Of a stretch of DNA of 64,000 nucleotides, positions 1 to 7,551 are shown piece after piece. Below the pieces are notes generated by a model, which saw nothing but the letters and a program-made list of their open reading frames with translations, was not told the DNA's origin and did not search any database. Origin of the DNA: Methylomonas subterranea. Its GTDB lineage: Bacteria; Pseudomonadota; Gammaproteobacteria; Methylococcales; Methylomonadaceae. Within the stretch, counting starts at the first letter, position 1. The number at the start of each line of letters is the position of its first letter. The position numbers and the translations under genes were made by a program. The stretch is taken from contig NZ_JANIBJ010000001.1 of the NCBI RefSeq assembly GCF_024505185.1, positions 124,001 through 188,000 of the forward strand. The letters are read 5' to 3'.

Positions 1-1
1 T

Positions 2-280
2 GAAGAAGTTTGGGAGTCGGAACCAGGGTTGCGCCGCATGATTGCATCGCATCACTTCAGTCAATTGGCTGCCTTGATGGAATTATCCAGCGAACCGCCG
101 TCCTGCGAATTTCGCTTCATCAGCCAAACCTACGGGCTCGGTTTTGCCGAGCAAGTTAGGGGGCAATGTCTGATTGCCTCATGCGATCGGCAGTGGTTGA
201 AACCGGTTTCCGAGCGGCTAAAAGTCTGCCCGCAGGAAGCGCATTCGTCTCGGCCGGCAATGCCGTCGACAAAAACCTGA
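2..280 (+). CDS. C-terminal end of an unidentified gene (partial)
   Basis: This reading frame is open from the left edge of the window to a TGA at 278-280, so it is probably the 3' end of a gene that starts upstream. About 92 codons are visible. The sequence has no motif I recognise; it is mixed polar and hydrophobic with four cysteines. It ends 10 bp before the DUF3300 lipoprotein gene, which would fit the same transcription unit. An internal ATG at 29 exists but has no clear ribosome binding site. Whether this is truly coding cannot be settled without the upstream sequence. Confidence 0.4.
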   Translation, partial: EEVWESEPGLRRMIASHHFSQLAALMELSSEPPSCEFRFISQTYGLGFAEQVRGQCLIASCDRQWLKPVSERLKVCPQEAHSSRPAMPSTKT

Positions 281-290
281 GAGTGGCAAG

Positions 291-1979
291 ATGAAAGCGA
301 TTAACGTTGAGTCCGAGCAAATAAATACTAATTTCCATAGGCATAACGGCGTGCTGTTGCGAGCCATGTTGATAGCCTTGGCTATGTTGCCGGCGGCATG
401 CAACAAGGAAGAGCAGCAAGCCGGCAAAGTGCAGCCGCCTAGCCAGGCGCCGGTCGTACAGAGCGAACTGCTGGCACCGGCGGCAGTCGTCGCGCCACCC
501 GCCAAACCGTTGAGCGATCTGGAATCTCTGGTTGCGCCCATTGCGCTTTATCCGGATCCGCTGCTGGCGGAGCTATTGGTAGCGTCAACCTATCCGTTTG
601 AAGTGGTGCGGGCGGCGAGATGGCTGGAGACCAAGCCCGATCTGGCAACGCTGAGCAGCAAGGATTGGGATGCCAGCATCATGCGACTGGCCAGCGTGCC
701 GCAAGTGATCAAGATGATGGACGATCATCTGGACTGGACCACGCAACTGGGCGATGCCTTTCTGGCCAAGCCTGGAGAGGTCATGGCATCGATACAGGCC
801 TTGCGCAAGCGTGCCAAGGATGCCGGATTCTTGAAAGATACGCCGGAACAGACAGTCAGCACCGATAAGGTTGCAAATAACAACGTTTCGGCGGAAAAGA
901 TCAGCATCAAGCCCGCGAAAGCCGATACGGTTTACGTGCCGCAATATAAACCGGAGGTGGTTTATCAAGCACCGCTGGCGCAACCACCCGCAACAGTGGT
1001 TAATGTCAATGCCGCCGCACCCGCGCCGAGCTACTACCCTAGCTACTATCCGCCGACCACGACAACGACCACCGCCAGTTCCAGCAATGACAGCTGGATG
1101 AACTTTGCGACCGGCGCGGTGGTGGGTGGCTTGTTGACTTGGGGCATCATGGAATGGGCCGACGACGATGATTATTACGTCGGGCATTACTACGGCAATA
1201 CTGTTTGCCACAGTGGCAATTGTTGGCACGGCGGTGGCGGTTATTACGGAGGCGGGGGGTATTACGGCGACCGCGGTAACGTCAATTACAACAAAAATAT
1301 CAATATTTCCGGCAACGAAATCAACATAGACCGTGGCGGTAATTTTAGCCAGAATTATTTGCGGCCTTCCCAACTGCCGGCCGGTTGGCAATCCGACCCT
1401 CGGCATAGACGGGGGCAGCCTTATCCGCCCGCGGCACGGCAACGCTTGGGGCAAATACAACAGCCGGCTTTAGCCGGACAGCGGCTTGGCGCGGCGCAAA
1501 CCTTGCCGGCTTCGGCCCGAGGCTTTGCCGAGACTGGGCCGCGTACATCGGCGACTAATTTGCCCGCCGAGCGGCGGCCTTCCAGTAAGGACATTCAAAG
1601 GCAGCTGGCGCAACAACCTGCCGCCCAGACCAAGGTGGGGCAAAACAAGCCGGCAGCGACGGAAAGGAAAAGTGCCGGCGACAATGCCTTGCAAGGGTTA
1701 AATACCCCGGGACAAATATCTCAACTGCAGAGTCGACGCGGTGCCGCTAGCCTTGGCTCAGCCTCTGGAAGAGGATTGGCCAAATCAGCGCAAATCCAGT
1801 TGCCACGTGCTCGGGAGACCCTGCAAGCGGCCCGGCCGAATGCGTTTGACGCGTCGCGTAACACGCGTGCCACTCTAAGCTTTAGTCAGCGTGGTGCCGC
1901 GAGCATGCAACGCTCGGTGAATGCCGGAAATCAGCGAACCTCGGCTGGTTTTCAAGGTGGAGGCGGCAGGCGTCGATGA
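291..1979 (+). CDS. DUF3300 domain lipoprotein
   Basis: The 562-aa protein has an N-terminal hydrophobic stretch ending in a lipobox-like LPAAC at about residues 34-38, so it is likely an exported lipoprotein. Residues about 75-230 match the DUF3300 family, with the characteristic APIALYPDPLLAELL start and the VPQYKPEVVY segment near its end. A predicted membrane-like segment (residues about 275-285) and a Gly/Tyr/His-rich stretch (residues about 300-330) follow. The C-terminal 200 residues are Gln/Arg/Ala-rich and of low complexity. No biochemical function is established for the family. It is followed by a DUF2950 gene, its usual partner in other genomes, which supports the call. Start at 291 follows a GAGAG-type ribosome binding site. 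Confidence 0.85.
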   Translation: MKAINVESEQINTNFHRHNGVLLRAMLIALAMLPAACNKEEQQAGKVQPPSQAPVVQSELLAPAAVVAPPAKPLSDLESLVAPIALYPDPLLAELLVASTYPFEVVRAARWLETKPDLATLSSKDWDASIMRLASVPQVIKMMDDHLDWTTQLGDAFLAKPGEVMASIQALRKRAKDAGFLKDTPEQTVSTDKVANNNVSAEKISIKPAKADTVYVPQYKPEVVYQAPLAQPPATVVNVNAAAPAPSYYPSYYPPTTTTTTASSSNDSWMNFATGAVVGGLLTWGIMEWADDDDYYVGHYYGNTVCHSGNCWHGGGGYYGGGGYYGDRGNVNYNKNINISGNEINIDRGGNFSQNYLRPSQLPAGWQSDPRHRRGQPYPPAARQRLGQIQQPALAGQRLGAAQTLPASARGFAETGPRTSATNLPAERRPSSKDIQRQLAQQPAAQTKVGQNKPAATERKSAGDNALQGLNTPGQISQLQSRRGAASLGSASGRGLAKSAQIQLPRARETLQAARPNAFDASRNTRATLSFSQRGAASMQRSVNAGNQRTSAGFQGGGGRRR

Positions 1980-2095
1980 TGAATCCATGCACAAGCATTT
2001 TTCATGGGCTGGGTTGTTTGTGGCGTCATTCGTTATGGGTTCCCAAGACAATATCCGCCGATTCCATTCAAGCTTTCCAGATCGAGGTTTTCTCC

Positions 2096-3064
2096 ATGAA
2101 TCGCAAAACCACACACATATTGCTGACGGCCCTTATTTCAGCACCCTCAATGGCTCATGCAGATGCACAGTCGGCCGCGGAGGCTTTACCTGCCGTGGTC
2201 AATACCGTCGCCGCAAAGAATTTTTCCAATCCTGATGACGCTGCCAAAGCTTTACTGGAAGCTCTTGCCAGCAAGGATAACGCTCAGCTGATCGCGTTGT
2301 TCGGCAGCCAGAATGCGGAATTATTATCGTCGGGCGATGACGTTCAAGATGGCAACAATCGCGCGGAATTTGTTGCCTTGGCTCGGGAAAAAACGCGCAT
2401 GGAAACGTCGGGCGAAGACAAAGCCATTGTGCATGTCGGCAACAACGATTGGCCGTTTCCGATTCCACTCGTAAAAACGGACGGACATTGGCACTTCGAT
2501 GCCGAGCAAGGTCGTCAGGAAATTTTGAATCGGCGTATCGGCCGCAACGAGCTCAGCGCGCTAGCAGCGATGCGCGGTTATGTAGAAGCCCAATTCGAGT
2601 ATGCCAATCTGGATAGGGACGGCGACGGTGTGTCCGAGTACGCGCAAAAGCTGCAGAGCGAACCGGGCAAGTTTGATGGCCTGTTTTGGGAAGTCGCGGA
2701 AGGGCAGCCACAAAGTCCGCTTGGACCGCTATTTGCTGAAGCCAAAGCCCACGGTTACAAAGTCAGGGAGGCCGCCGAAGAACCGGTCCCATTCCATGGC
2801 TATTACTACCGCATACTGGCTCGACAAGGTGCCGCTGCGCCAGGCGGTAAGTACGACTACATCATCAACGGCAATATGATTGCCGGCTTTGGCATGGTCG
2901 CCTTTCCGGCCCAATACGCTTCTTCCGGCATCATGACGTTTGTCGTCAACCATCAGGGTAAGGTCTATCAAAAAGATTTGGGGCCTAAAACCGCTGAGCT
3001 TGTCGAGAGCATCAAGGAATATAACCCTGATTCGACCTGGCAGCCATTTCAGGCGCAGGAATAA
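2096..3064 (+). CDS. DUF2950 family exported protein
   Basis: The 322-aa protein has a signal peptide (hydrophobic residues 6-20, likely cut after SMAHA) and then a full-length DUF2950 domain. Recognisable segments are FSNPDDAAKALLEAL near residue 45, the RRIGRNELSAL segment near 145, and the central HGYYYRIL segment before the conserved YIINGNMIAGFGMVAFP-type stretch. Function is unknown. DUF2950 and DUF3300 genes commonly sit side by side, as here. The frame is open further upstream to 1976, but ATG 2096 is the first start that gives a sensible signal peptide and has a GAGG element about 10 bp upstream. Confidence 0.85.
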   Translation: MNRKTTHILLTALISAPSMAHADAQSAAEALPAVVNTVAAKNFSNPDDAAKALLEALASKDNAQLIALFGSQNAELLSSGDDVQDGNNRAEFVALAREKTRMETSGEDKAIVHVGNNDWPFPIPLVKTDGHWHFDAEQGRQEILNRRIGRNELSALAAMRGYVEAQFEYANLDRDGDGVSEYAQKLQSEPGKFDGLFWEVAEGQPQSPLGPLFAEAKAHGYKVREAAEEPVPFHGYYYRILARQGAAAPGGKYDYIINGNMIAGFGMVAFPAQYASSGIMTFVVNHQGKVYQKDLGPKTAELVESIKEYNPDSTWQPFQAQE

Positions 3065-3167
3065 ACCGCTGTGGTCTGGTCATCCATGCCTTGCTGGTAA
3101 GGTGAGGAAACTGTTGGAATCCGGGCCTGACGGTGAATTTAAATTTAAATAGATGAGGAGATATACC

Positions 3168-3599
3168 ATGTTAAATCCAAACTTAATTCGTCTGGGGGTC
3201 GGTGTGTGCGGTATCGCGTTAGCTGGTCTGGCGCAGGCTGAGGTTCCCTATGAGCAGGCTCAAGCCGAGTGTCAGAGTATCGCCCAACAGCAAGCCGGCG
3301 CATCGGCTCCTGCTCAGCAACCGCAAGCCGGTGGCAGGGCTAAGGGAGCCGCGGCCGGAGCTATGGCAGGGGCCGCCAAAGGCATAAGCAAAGCCAACCA
3401 ATATGGCAATGTGCCTGATCAGGTAGCCGAGGAATATACCCGAAATCAGATGCAGGAAGCCGCCAAGATGGGCGCCGCGGCCGGAGCCGCCAAGCAGCGT
3501 CAGCAACGCCGGCAAGAGCAGCAACAACAAAGTAATTCAACTGATGCCTATAACCAAGCATTCAATGCGTGCATGGCTGGGAAAGGGTTTGTTCAGTAA
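3168..3599 (+). CDS. small exported glycine-zipper protein
   Basis: The 143-aa protein has a clear signal peptide, with cleavage likely after GLAQA (residue about 24). The mature part contains Gln-rich stretches on both sides of two Gly/Ala zipper segments (residues about 55-70 and 105-115). It ends in an YNQAF..CMAGKGF tail typical of YMGG-like glycine-zipper proteins. Such proteins are envelope associated; a precise role is not known. A GAGGAG ribosome binding site at 3156-3161 fixes the start at ATG 3168 rather than the in-frame ATG at 3153. The protein at 18947-19414 has the same architecture and the same type of C-terminal tail, so the two are probably paralogues. Confidence 0.75.
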   Translation: MLNPNLIRLGVGVCGIALAGLAQAEVPYEQAQAECQSIAQQQAGASAPAQQPQAGGRAKGAAAGAMAGAAKGISKANQYGNVPDQVAEEYTRNQMQEAAKMGAAAGAAKQRQQRRQEQQQQSNSTDAYNQAFNACMAGKGFVQ

Positions 3600-3605
3600 G
3601 TCTGG

Positions 3606-3842
3606 ATGTTCAAATTTTGGGCAGCAGAAATGGTTCTCGATGGCGAGAGTTTCTCGGGTTTTTGTGGCCTAGTTCCAGCCCCCTGTTATGAACACGAAGC
3701 GAATTCATGCTGGGAAGATGTTTTCGATGCGCTTTCTACTATTTACGCCGATCGTTGGGCCGAACAATTCGTACAGATTGCCAACCGCAAGCCGGGCGAA
3801 GTGGTGACCGATCCGACCCCGTTTACGCTCAGGCCGTTTTAA
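3606..3842 (+). pseudogene. short ORF, possible gene remnant
   Basis: A 78-codon open frame follows the glycine-zipper gene. The second half (residues about 40-78) reads like genuine protein, but there is no ribosome binding site before ATG 3606 or the internal ATG at 3630, and I recognise no family. It may be the surviving C-terminus of a lost gene. It ends just before a strong hairpin at 3851-3878. The 200 bp from 3843 to 4041 holds no other gene that I can see. Confidence 0.25.
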
Positions 3843-3850
3843 TGATGTAT

Positions 3851-3878
3851 GCCACCCCTGCAGCTATGTTGGGGTGGC
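3851..3878 (+). terminator. GC-rich hairpin, possible terminator
   Basis: GCCACCCC at 3851-3858 pairs perfectly with GGGGTGGC at 3871-3878 around a 12-nt loop. It lies in the gap between the short ORF ending at 3842 and the lipoprotein gene at 4042. There is only a TT and no long T-run after it, so it may be a weak terminator or an RNA-stabilising hairpin. Confidence 0.4.
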
Positions 3879-4041
3879 TTGGTGTTGCCTATCCTTGGTG
3901 CTGTAAGGATGTCGCCATGAATACACACGAGTAACTATTCACTGATCCGGCTTACGATAAGGTTTATGCTGCATTTACTGAATCATTACAACCACGATAC
4001 CTGGAAATTCGTTATCCGATTGCTTATTTACCGTAAATGCC

Positions 4042-5976
4042 ATGCTTAAAACAAATCTCCACATTGCGATCGCACATTTACTGACCGGGCCTTTCAGATT
4101 TTCCATATTAGCTTTGCTCGTCTTATTCATTCAGGGGTGCGCTACGCCAGTGGGCATTGAGCCGGTAGATATTCAGACCGGTTATCAATTGAATACCGAA
4201 AGCGCTTTGTCATCGGGGAGTCCTTCCGAAGCTTCAAAAATGGTGCTCAGGCGCAATGGACTGATGGACAGGTTCGAAAATGAACCGGAAAAGGTGCTTG
4301 CCGAACTCCATGCGGAACTTAAACCAACGGGCGACGAGGACAAATTATTCACATTGGCGGAATTGTCGTTGTTACACGCCCAAAAGACGGCTGACCACGC
4401 CTACTTCCTGGCGGCGGCGGTTTATGCGTGGTCGCTATTGTTTCCGGACGACGGTCAAACGATTCAGTTTGAACCTTCAGATCCGCGTTATCGCTTAACC
4501 TATGATCTCTACAATCAAGCGCTTGCGCAAGGCTTGGCAAGTCCGGAAGATGGCGCTACAGAAGAAGTCGAAGTCCAAATCAAGCCGGGGATATATCAAT
4601 TGCCATTCGGCGCGCTGGATTTAAGCCTTGACCGGAATGGGTTATCCTGGGGCGGTTACAATCTCGAACATTTTATCTCGACTGCCTTCCTGGAAATTCG
4701 GGGATTCAGAAATCGTTACCGCAGCCCTGGGTTAGGTTCCACGCTTGCGGCCAGCATTTCTCGTGAGCATTTGGCCGCCAACATAGCGGGGGCTAACCGT
4801 TTGGGTCCTCAAACAAAAGTACCGGTGACCTTGCTTGCGCGTTTCAAGCAGGCTAGGTCTGCCTTGGCGACCGGGCAAATCAAGGGTCAACTCGCGTTGT
4901 ATGCCAATGATCAATCCAAATCTGTTAGCGTTGATGGCCACGTACAGCCGCTGGAGATCGACCCTACCGCTGCTTACGCTTATCGGCTCAACGATAATCC
5001 CTTGTACAGCATGGAGATTCTCAATTTTATCAGGGGAGGCCTGTTTGCGGGCGCCATTCCGGAGGACCGGGCCAAGGATGGCTTGTTCACTATCTATCCT
5101 TATCGTCCCGGCAAAATTCCACTAGTGTTGGTGCATGGCACGGCTTCCAGTCCATTGCGCTGGGCCGAAATGATCAATGAATTAGAAGGGGACCCGCTCA
5201 TCCGCGAAAAGTATCAGCTTTGGGTGTTTCTCTATGACTCTGCCAATCCAATCGCTTATTCAGCTGGCGTGTTACGGGAAGCGTTGGAAAATACCCTTAA
5301 TGAATTCGATCCCGAGCGTAAAGATGCGGCTTTACAGCAGATGGTAGTCATCGGCCATAGCCAAGGCGGCTTGTTGACCAAGCTGACGGCAATTGACAGC
5401 GGCGACCGGTTTTGGAACCTGATTAGCGATACCCCCTTCGATAAGATCAAAGTCAGCCCGGACGTGGAGGCACTGCTAAAGCGCACCCTGTTCTTCAAAC
5501 CCTTGCCATTTGTGAAACGGGTTGTATTCATCGCCACGCCGCAACATGGCGCCATGGCGGCCGCGTCTGAGTGGGTGAGAGGCGTGGTCGCTAAACTGGT
5601 CACGCTACCTCAGACCATGTTGCGTGGTTTAGCGCAAGCGGCCGCAGCCACCGGCGACGAAAAATTGCTGGCCAAATTGCGCAGACCGCCAACAGCGGCT
5701 GACAACATGAACCCCAATAACCCGGGCTTACAGACATTGGCATCGATTCCGGTAACCGCCGTTCCCGCCCATTCGATCATTGCCGTGGACGGTGACGGCC
5801 CGAAGGAAGAGGGGGATGATGGTGTGGTGGCTTATCTGAGTGCCCATATTGATGAGGCTGTATCGGAAAAAGTGGTGCGATGGAATCATTCATGCCAAGG
5901 GCAGCCGGAAGTGGTAGAGGAGGTGCGCAGAGTTTTATTGGAGCACTTGGCGACGCTTTCAATGGCGATCAACTGA
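4042..5976 (+). CDS. alpha/beta-hydrolase (lipase-like) lipoprotein
   Basis: The 644-aa protein starts with a long N-region, a hydrophobic segment (residues 19-31) and a lipobox-like FIQGC, so it is probably a membrane-anchored lipoprotein. The C-terminal half is an alpha/beta-hydrolase fold. The oxyanion-hole region is LVLVHGTASS at about residue 355, and the nucleophile elbow is GHSQGG at about residue 437, giving a catalytic Ser. A DGDGP segment near residue 587 and an H near the C-terminus are candidate acid and base. The N-terminal 300 residues have no recognised domain. The substrate is unknown; a lipase or esterase acting in the envelope is inferred. The ribosome binding site before ATG 4042 is weak. 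Confidence 0.75.
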   Translation: MLKTNLHIAIAHLLTGPFRFSILALLVLFIQGCATPVGIEPVDIQTGYQLNTESALSSGSPSEASKMVLRRNGLMDRFENEPEKVLAELHAELKPTGDEDKLFTLAELSLLHAQKTADHAYFLAAAVYAWSLLFPDDGQTIQFEPSDPRYRLTYDLYNQALAQGLASPEDGATEEVEVQIKPGIYQLPFGALDLSLDRNGLSWGGYNLEHFISTAFLEIRGFRNRYRSPGLGSTLAASISREHLAANIAGANRLGPQTKVPVTLLARFKQARSALATGQIKGQLALYANDQSKSVSVDGHVQPLEIDPTAAYAYRLNDNPLYSMEILNFIRGGLFAGAIPEDRAKDGLFTIYPYRPGKIPLVLVHGTASSPLRWAEMINELEGDPLIREKYQLWVFLYDSANPIAYSAGVLREALENTLNEFDPERKDAALQQMVVIGHSQGGLLTKLTAIDSGDRFWNLISDTPFDKIKVSPDVEALLKRTLFFKPLPFVKRVVFIATPQHGAMAAASEWVRGVVAKLVTLPQTMLRGLAQAAAATGDEKLLAKLRRPPTAADNMNPNNPGLQTLASIPVTAVPAHSIIAVDGDGPKEEGDDGVVAYLSAHIDEAVSEKVVRWNHSCQGQPEVVEEVRRVLLEHLATLSMAIN

Positions 5977-6066
5977 TACTTGCGCCGCTGGGCAAGCATT
6001 ACGGTAGATTCAGTAAAGAGATCGACTAAAGCATTCATCCAATCCCATAAACTCAGGACATCCTTT

Positions 6067-6623
6067 ATGAGCGCAGAAATCATCAGCCATTTTGATGGCA
6101 TTGTAACCGCCAAAATCACGGGTAAATTGACGCAGCCGGAATTAACCACCTTGCAACAAAGCATGCTCGGCATCATAGGGCGGGAAGGAGGTATACGAGC
6201 CTTGACTGTCTGCGAAGATTTTCAGGGTGGGGCAAAAGAAGGCGAACGGGAAGATGTTTCCTTTCAAAACAACAGCGACCCGTATATCAACAAAATGGCG
6301 TTGGTTTGCGACAGAAAATGGGAGGATCTGGCGTTGATTTTTAGCGGGAAAGGCTTTCGGGAGTTTATTTCGAACCGGGCGACATCAATCAAGCACAAGC
6401 TTGGTTACATCAATTTTACTCTGAAAGTAAAAAATCGAGCGGGTACGGTTGCTTGTTGGACAGGCGTCGGCAGCAAGGATGCTGCCGTCGAGCCTACACG
6501 GACGTATTTACGGCGTCCTGTCCGGCGAGGAACCGTACCCAGCTGCACTACTTTCATATGCCGGGGCGATCGCCCGGCCTTCATGAACGTTACTCTGAAA
6601 GTTATGGTAGGAGCGACGCATAG
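6067..6623 (+). pseudogene. SpoIIAA/STAS-like gene, frameshifted and with repeat-invaded 3' end
   Basis: From ATG 6067 about 98 residues read as a SpoIIAA-like (STAS-fold) protein, including KMALVCDRKWEDLAL and FSGKGFRE. The expected C-terminal helix (YFEPGDINQAQAWLHQFY) is present but in another frame, entered at about 6363, which implies a single-base deletion near 6350-6363. The original frame stays open to 6717 but encodes nothing recognisable. The shifted frame runs through the palindromic repeats at 6416-6690 and stops at TAG 6621-6623. The gene is therefore probably inactive, unless the missing base is a sequencing error. The role of intact homologues is not well defined. Confidence 0.6.
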
Positions 6624-6690
6624 TCCCGATTCGCAAGGCCATCATCGCGACTGTGCGTCGCTCCTACGAGACTACCTTTCATTTGCCGGG
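6416..6690. repeat. two tandem palindromic (REP/MITE-like) units
   Basis: Two adjacent units share the same ends. Each begins with TTACTCTGAAAGT (6416-6428 and 6590-6602) and ends with CTTTCATNTGCCGGG (6551-6565 and 6676-6690). Unit 1 contains a 100-bp palindromic core at 6441-6540: GGGTACGGTT pairs with AACCGTACCC, GGACAGG (6458-6464) with CCTGTCC (6517-6523), and CGGCAGC with GCTGCCG at the tip. The core is flanked by AGC on both sides. Unit 2 carries GTAGGAGCGACGCA (6607-6620) pairing with TGCGTCGCTCCTAC (6654-6667), and the arms extend further with one mismatch. This is the pattern of REP/REPIN-type repeats. Confidence 0.75.
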
Positions 6691-6726
6691 ATGACTCACC
6701 TGTTTCATGATCGTTAGGAGATTACT

Positions 6727-7260
6727 ATGCAAACACCATTACGGAGATATTTACTGGCCGGCAGCGTTTTTGTTCTGGCGGCTTGTTCCAGTGTATCCGT
6801 GAAAACGGACTATGATCAATCGGTAGCCTTTGCGCAATACCGCAGTTACACCTTGGCGCCGAGTACTGAAGCGGTAGGCTTGTCGCCATCCAGTGAAGCC
6901 GCGCTATCCGCAACCCTACGCAATCAGCTTGCGGCGCGCGGTGTTGAGGAGGTTGGTGAAAATGGCGATTTGCATATCGTGCGGCATATCTCGACCAAGG
7001 AAAAACTCAGCATCAATCAATCGAGCGCCGGAGGGCCATACCGCTATGGCGCATGGGCTGGCGGGCCGCAATACACCGACGTGTCGCAATATACCGAAGG
7101 CACCTTGATACTTGATTTTGTCGACAGCAAAACCCGTAAATTGGTATTCCGCGGCATAGCCAGCGGAACCGTCGGCGATCCTGAAGCTAATGCCGCCAAG
7201 ATCAAAGAGGCGGTGGAAAAAATTGTCGCAAATTATCCGCATCCGCACACCGGCCAGTAA
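6727..7260 (+). CDS. DUF4136 lipoprotein
   Basis: The 177-aa protein has a signal peptide with lipobox VLAAC at residues 16-20, followed directly by the typical DUF4136 opening (VKTDYDQSVAFAQYRSY). The rest is a single DUF4136 domain including the GTLILDFVDSKTRKLVFRG strand pair and the KIKEAVEKIVANYP C-terminal helix. Members are small envelope lipoproteins without a defined biochemical role. ATG 6727 has a good GGAG ribosome binding site 8 bp upstream. Confidence 0.85.
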   Translation: MQTPLRRYLLAGSVFVLAACSSVSVKTDYDQSVAFAQYRSYTLAPSTEAVGLSPSSEAALSATLRNQLAARGVEEVGENGDLHIVRHISTKEKLSINQSSAGGPYRYGAWAGGPQYTDVSQYTEGTLILDFVDSKTRKLVFRGIASGTVGDPEANAAKIKEAVEKIVANYPHPHTGQ

Positions 7261-7551
7261 CCAATTCAATTGCGCGGGTTTTCGTAATTCCGGGGAAACC
7301 CCGATATTTCGGGGGCTGATCTCGAGGGTGTGCGTGGCCGGCTTTTCTAATTCCACATTAACCATTTGAATAGCAAGGATTAACCCGCCGGGTATAACTA
7401 TCATGGAAAGCGGCATGAATTCTGCGGTTATCTAGCTTTCTGGACTTAGGTTTAGTGTTGGAGCCAGCTGCAAGATTTATCGAAGATACCGGGCGGGATT
7501 TCACCTTTAATCGGTTTCCGGCGTATTTTTAATTAACCAGAGAGTGAAATT
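7261..7551. other. 291-bp intergenic region with small hairpin
   Basis: No gene is visible here. CCCCGA at 7299-7304 pairs with TCGGGG at 7309-7314 around a TATT loop. The GGGG at 7292-7295 could alternatively pair with the same CCCC. No T-run follows. The remainder is unremarkable and presumably carries the promoter of the sulfatase gene; I could not identify a convincing one. Confidence 0.4.

Noticed and set aside
585-1460. 291-aa minus-strand open frame inside the DUF3300 gene
   Set aside because: It is a low-complexity shadow of the Gly/Tyr/Pro-rich plus-strand gene.
3851-4041. Sigma-54 promoter in the gap before the lipase-like gene
   Set aside because: A TGGC...TTGC pair near 3876-3887 has GG and GC separated by 9 bp, not the required 10.
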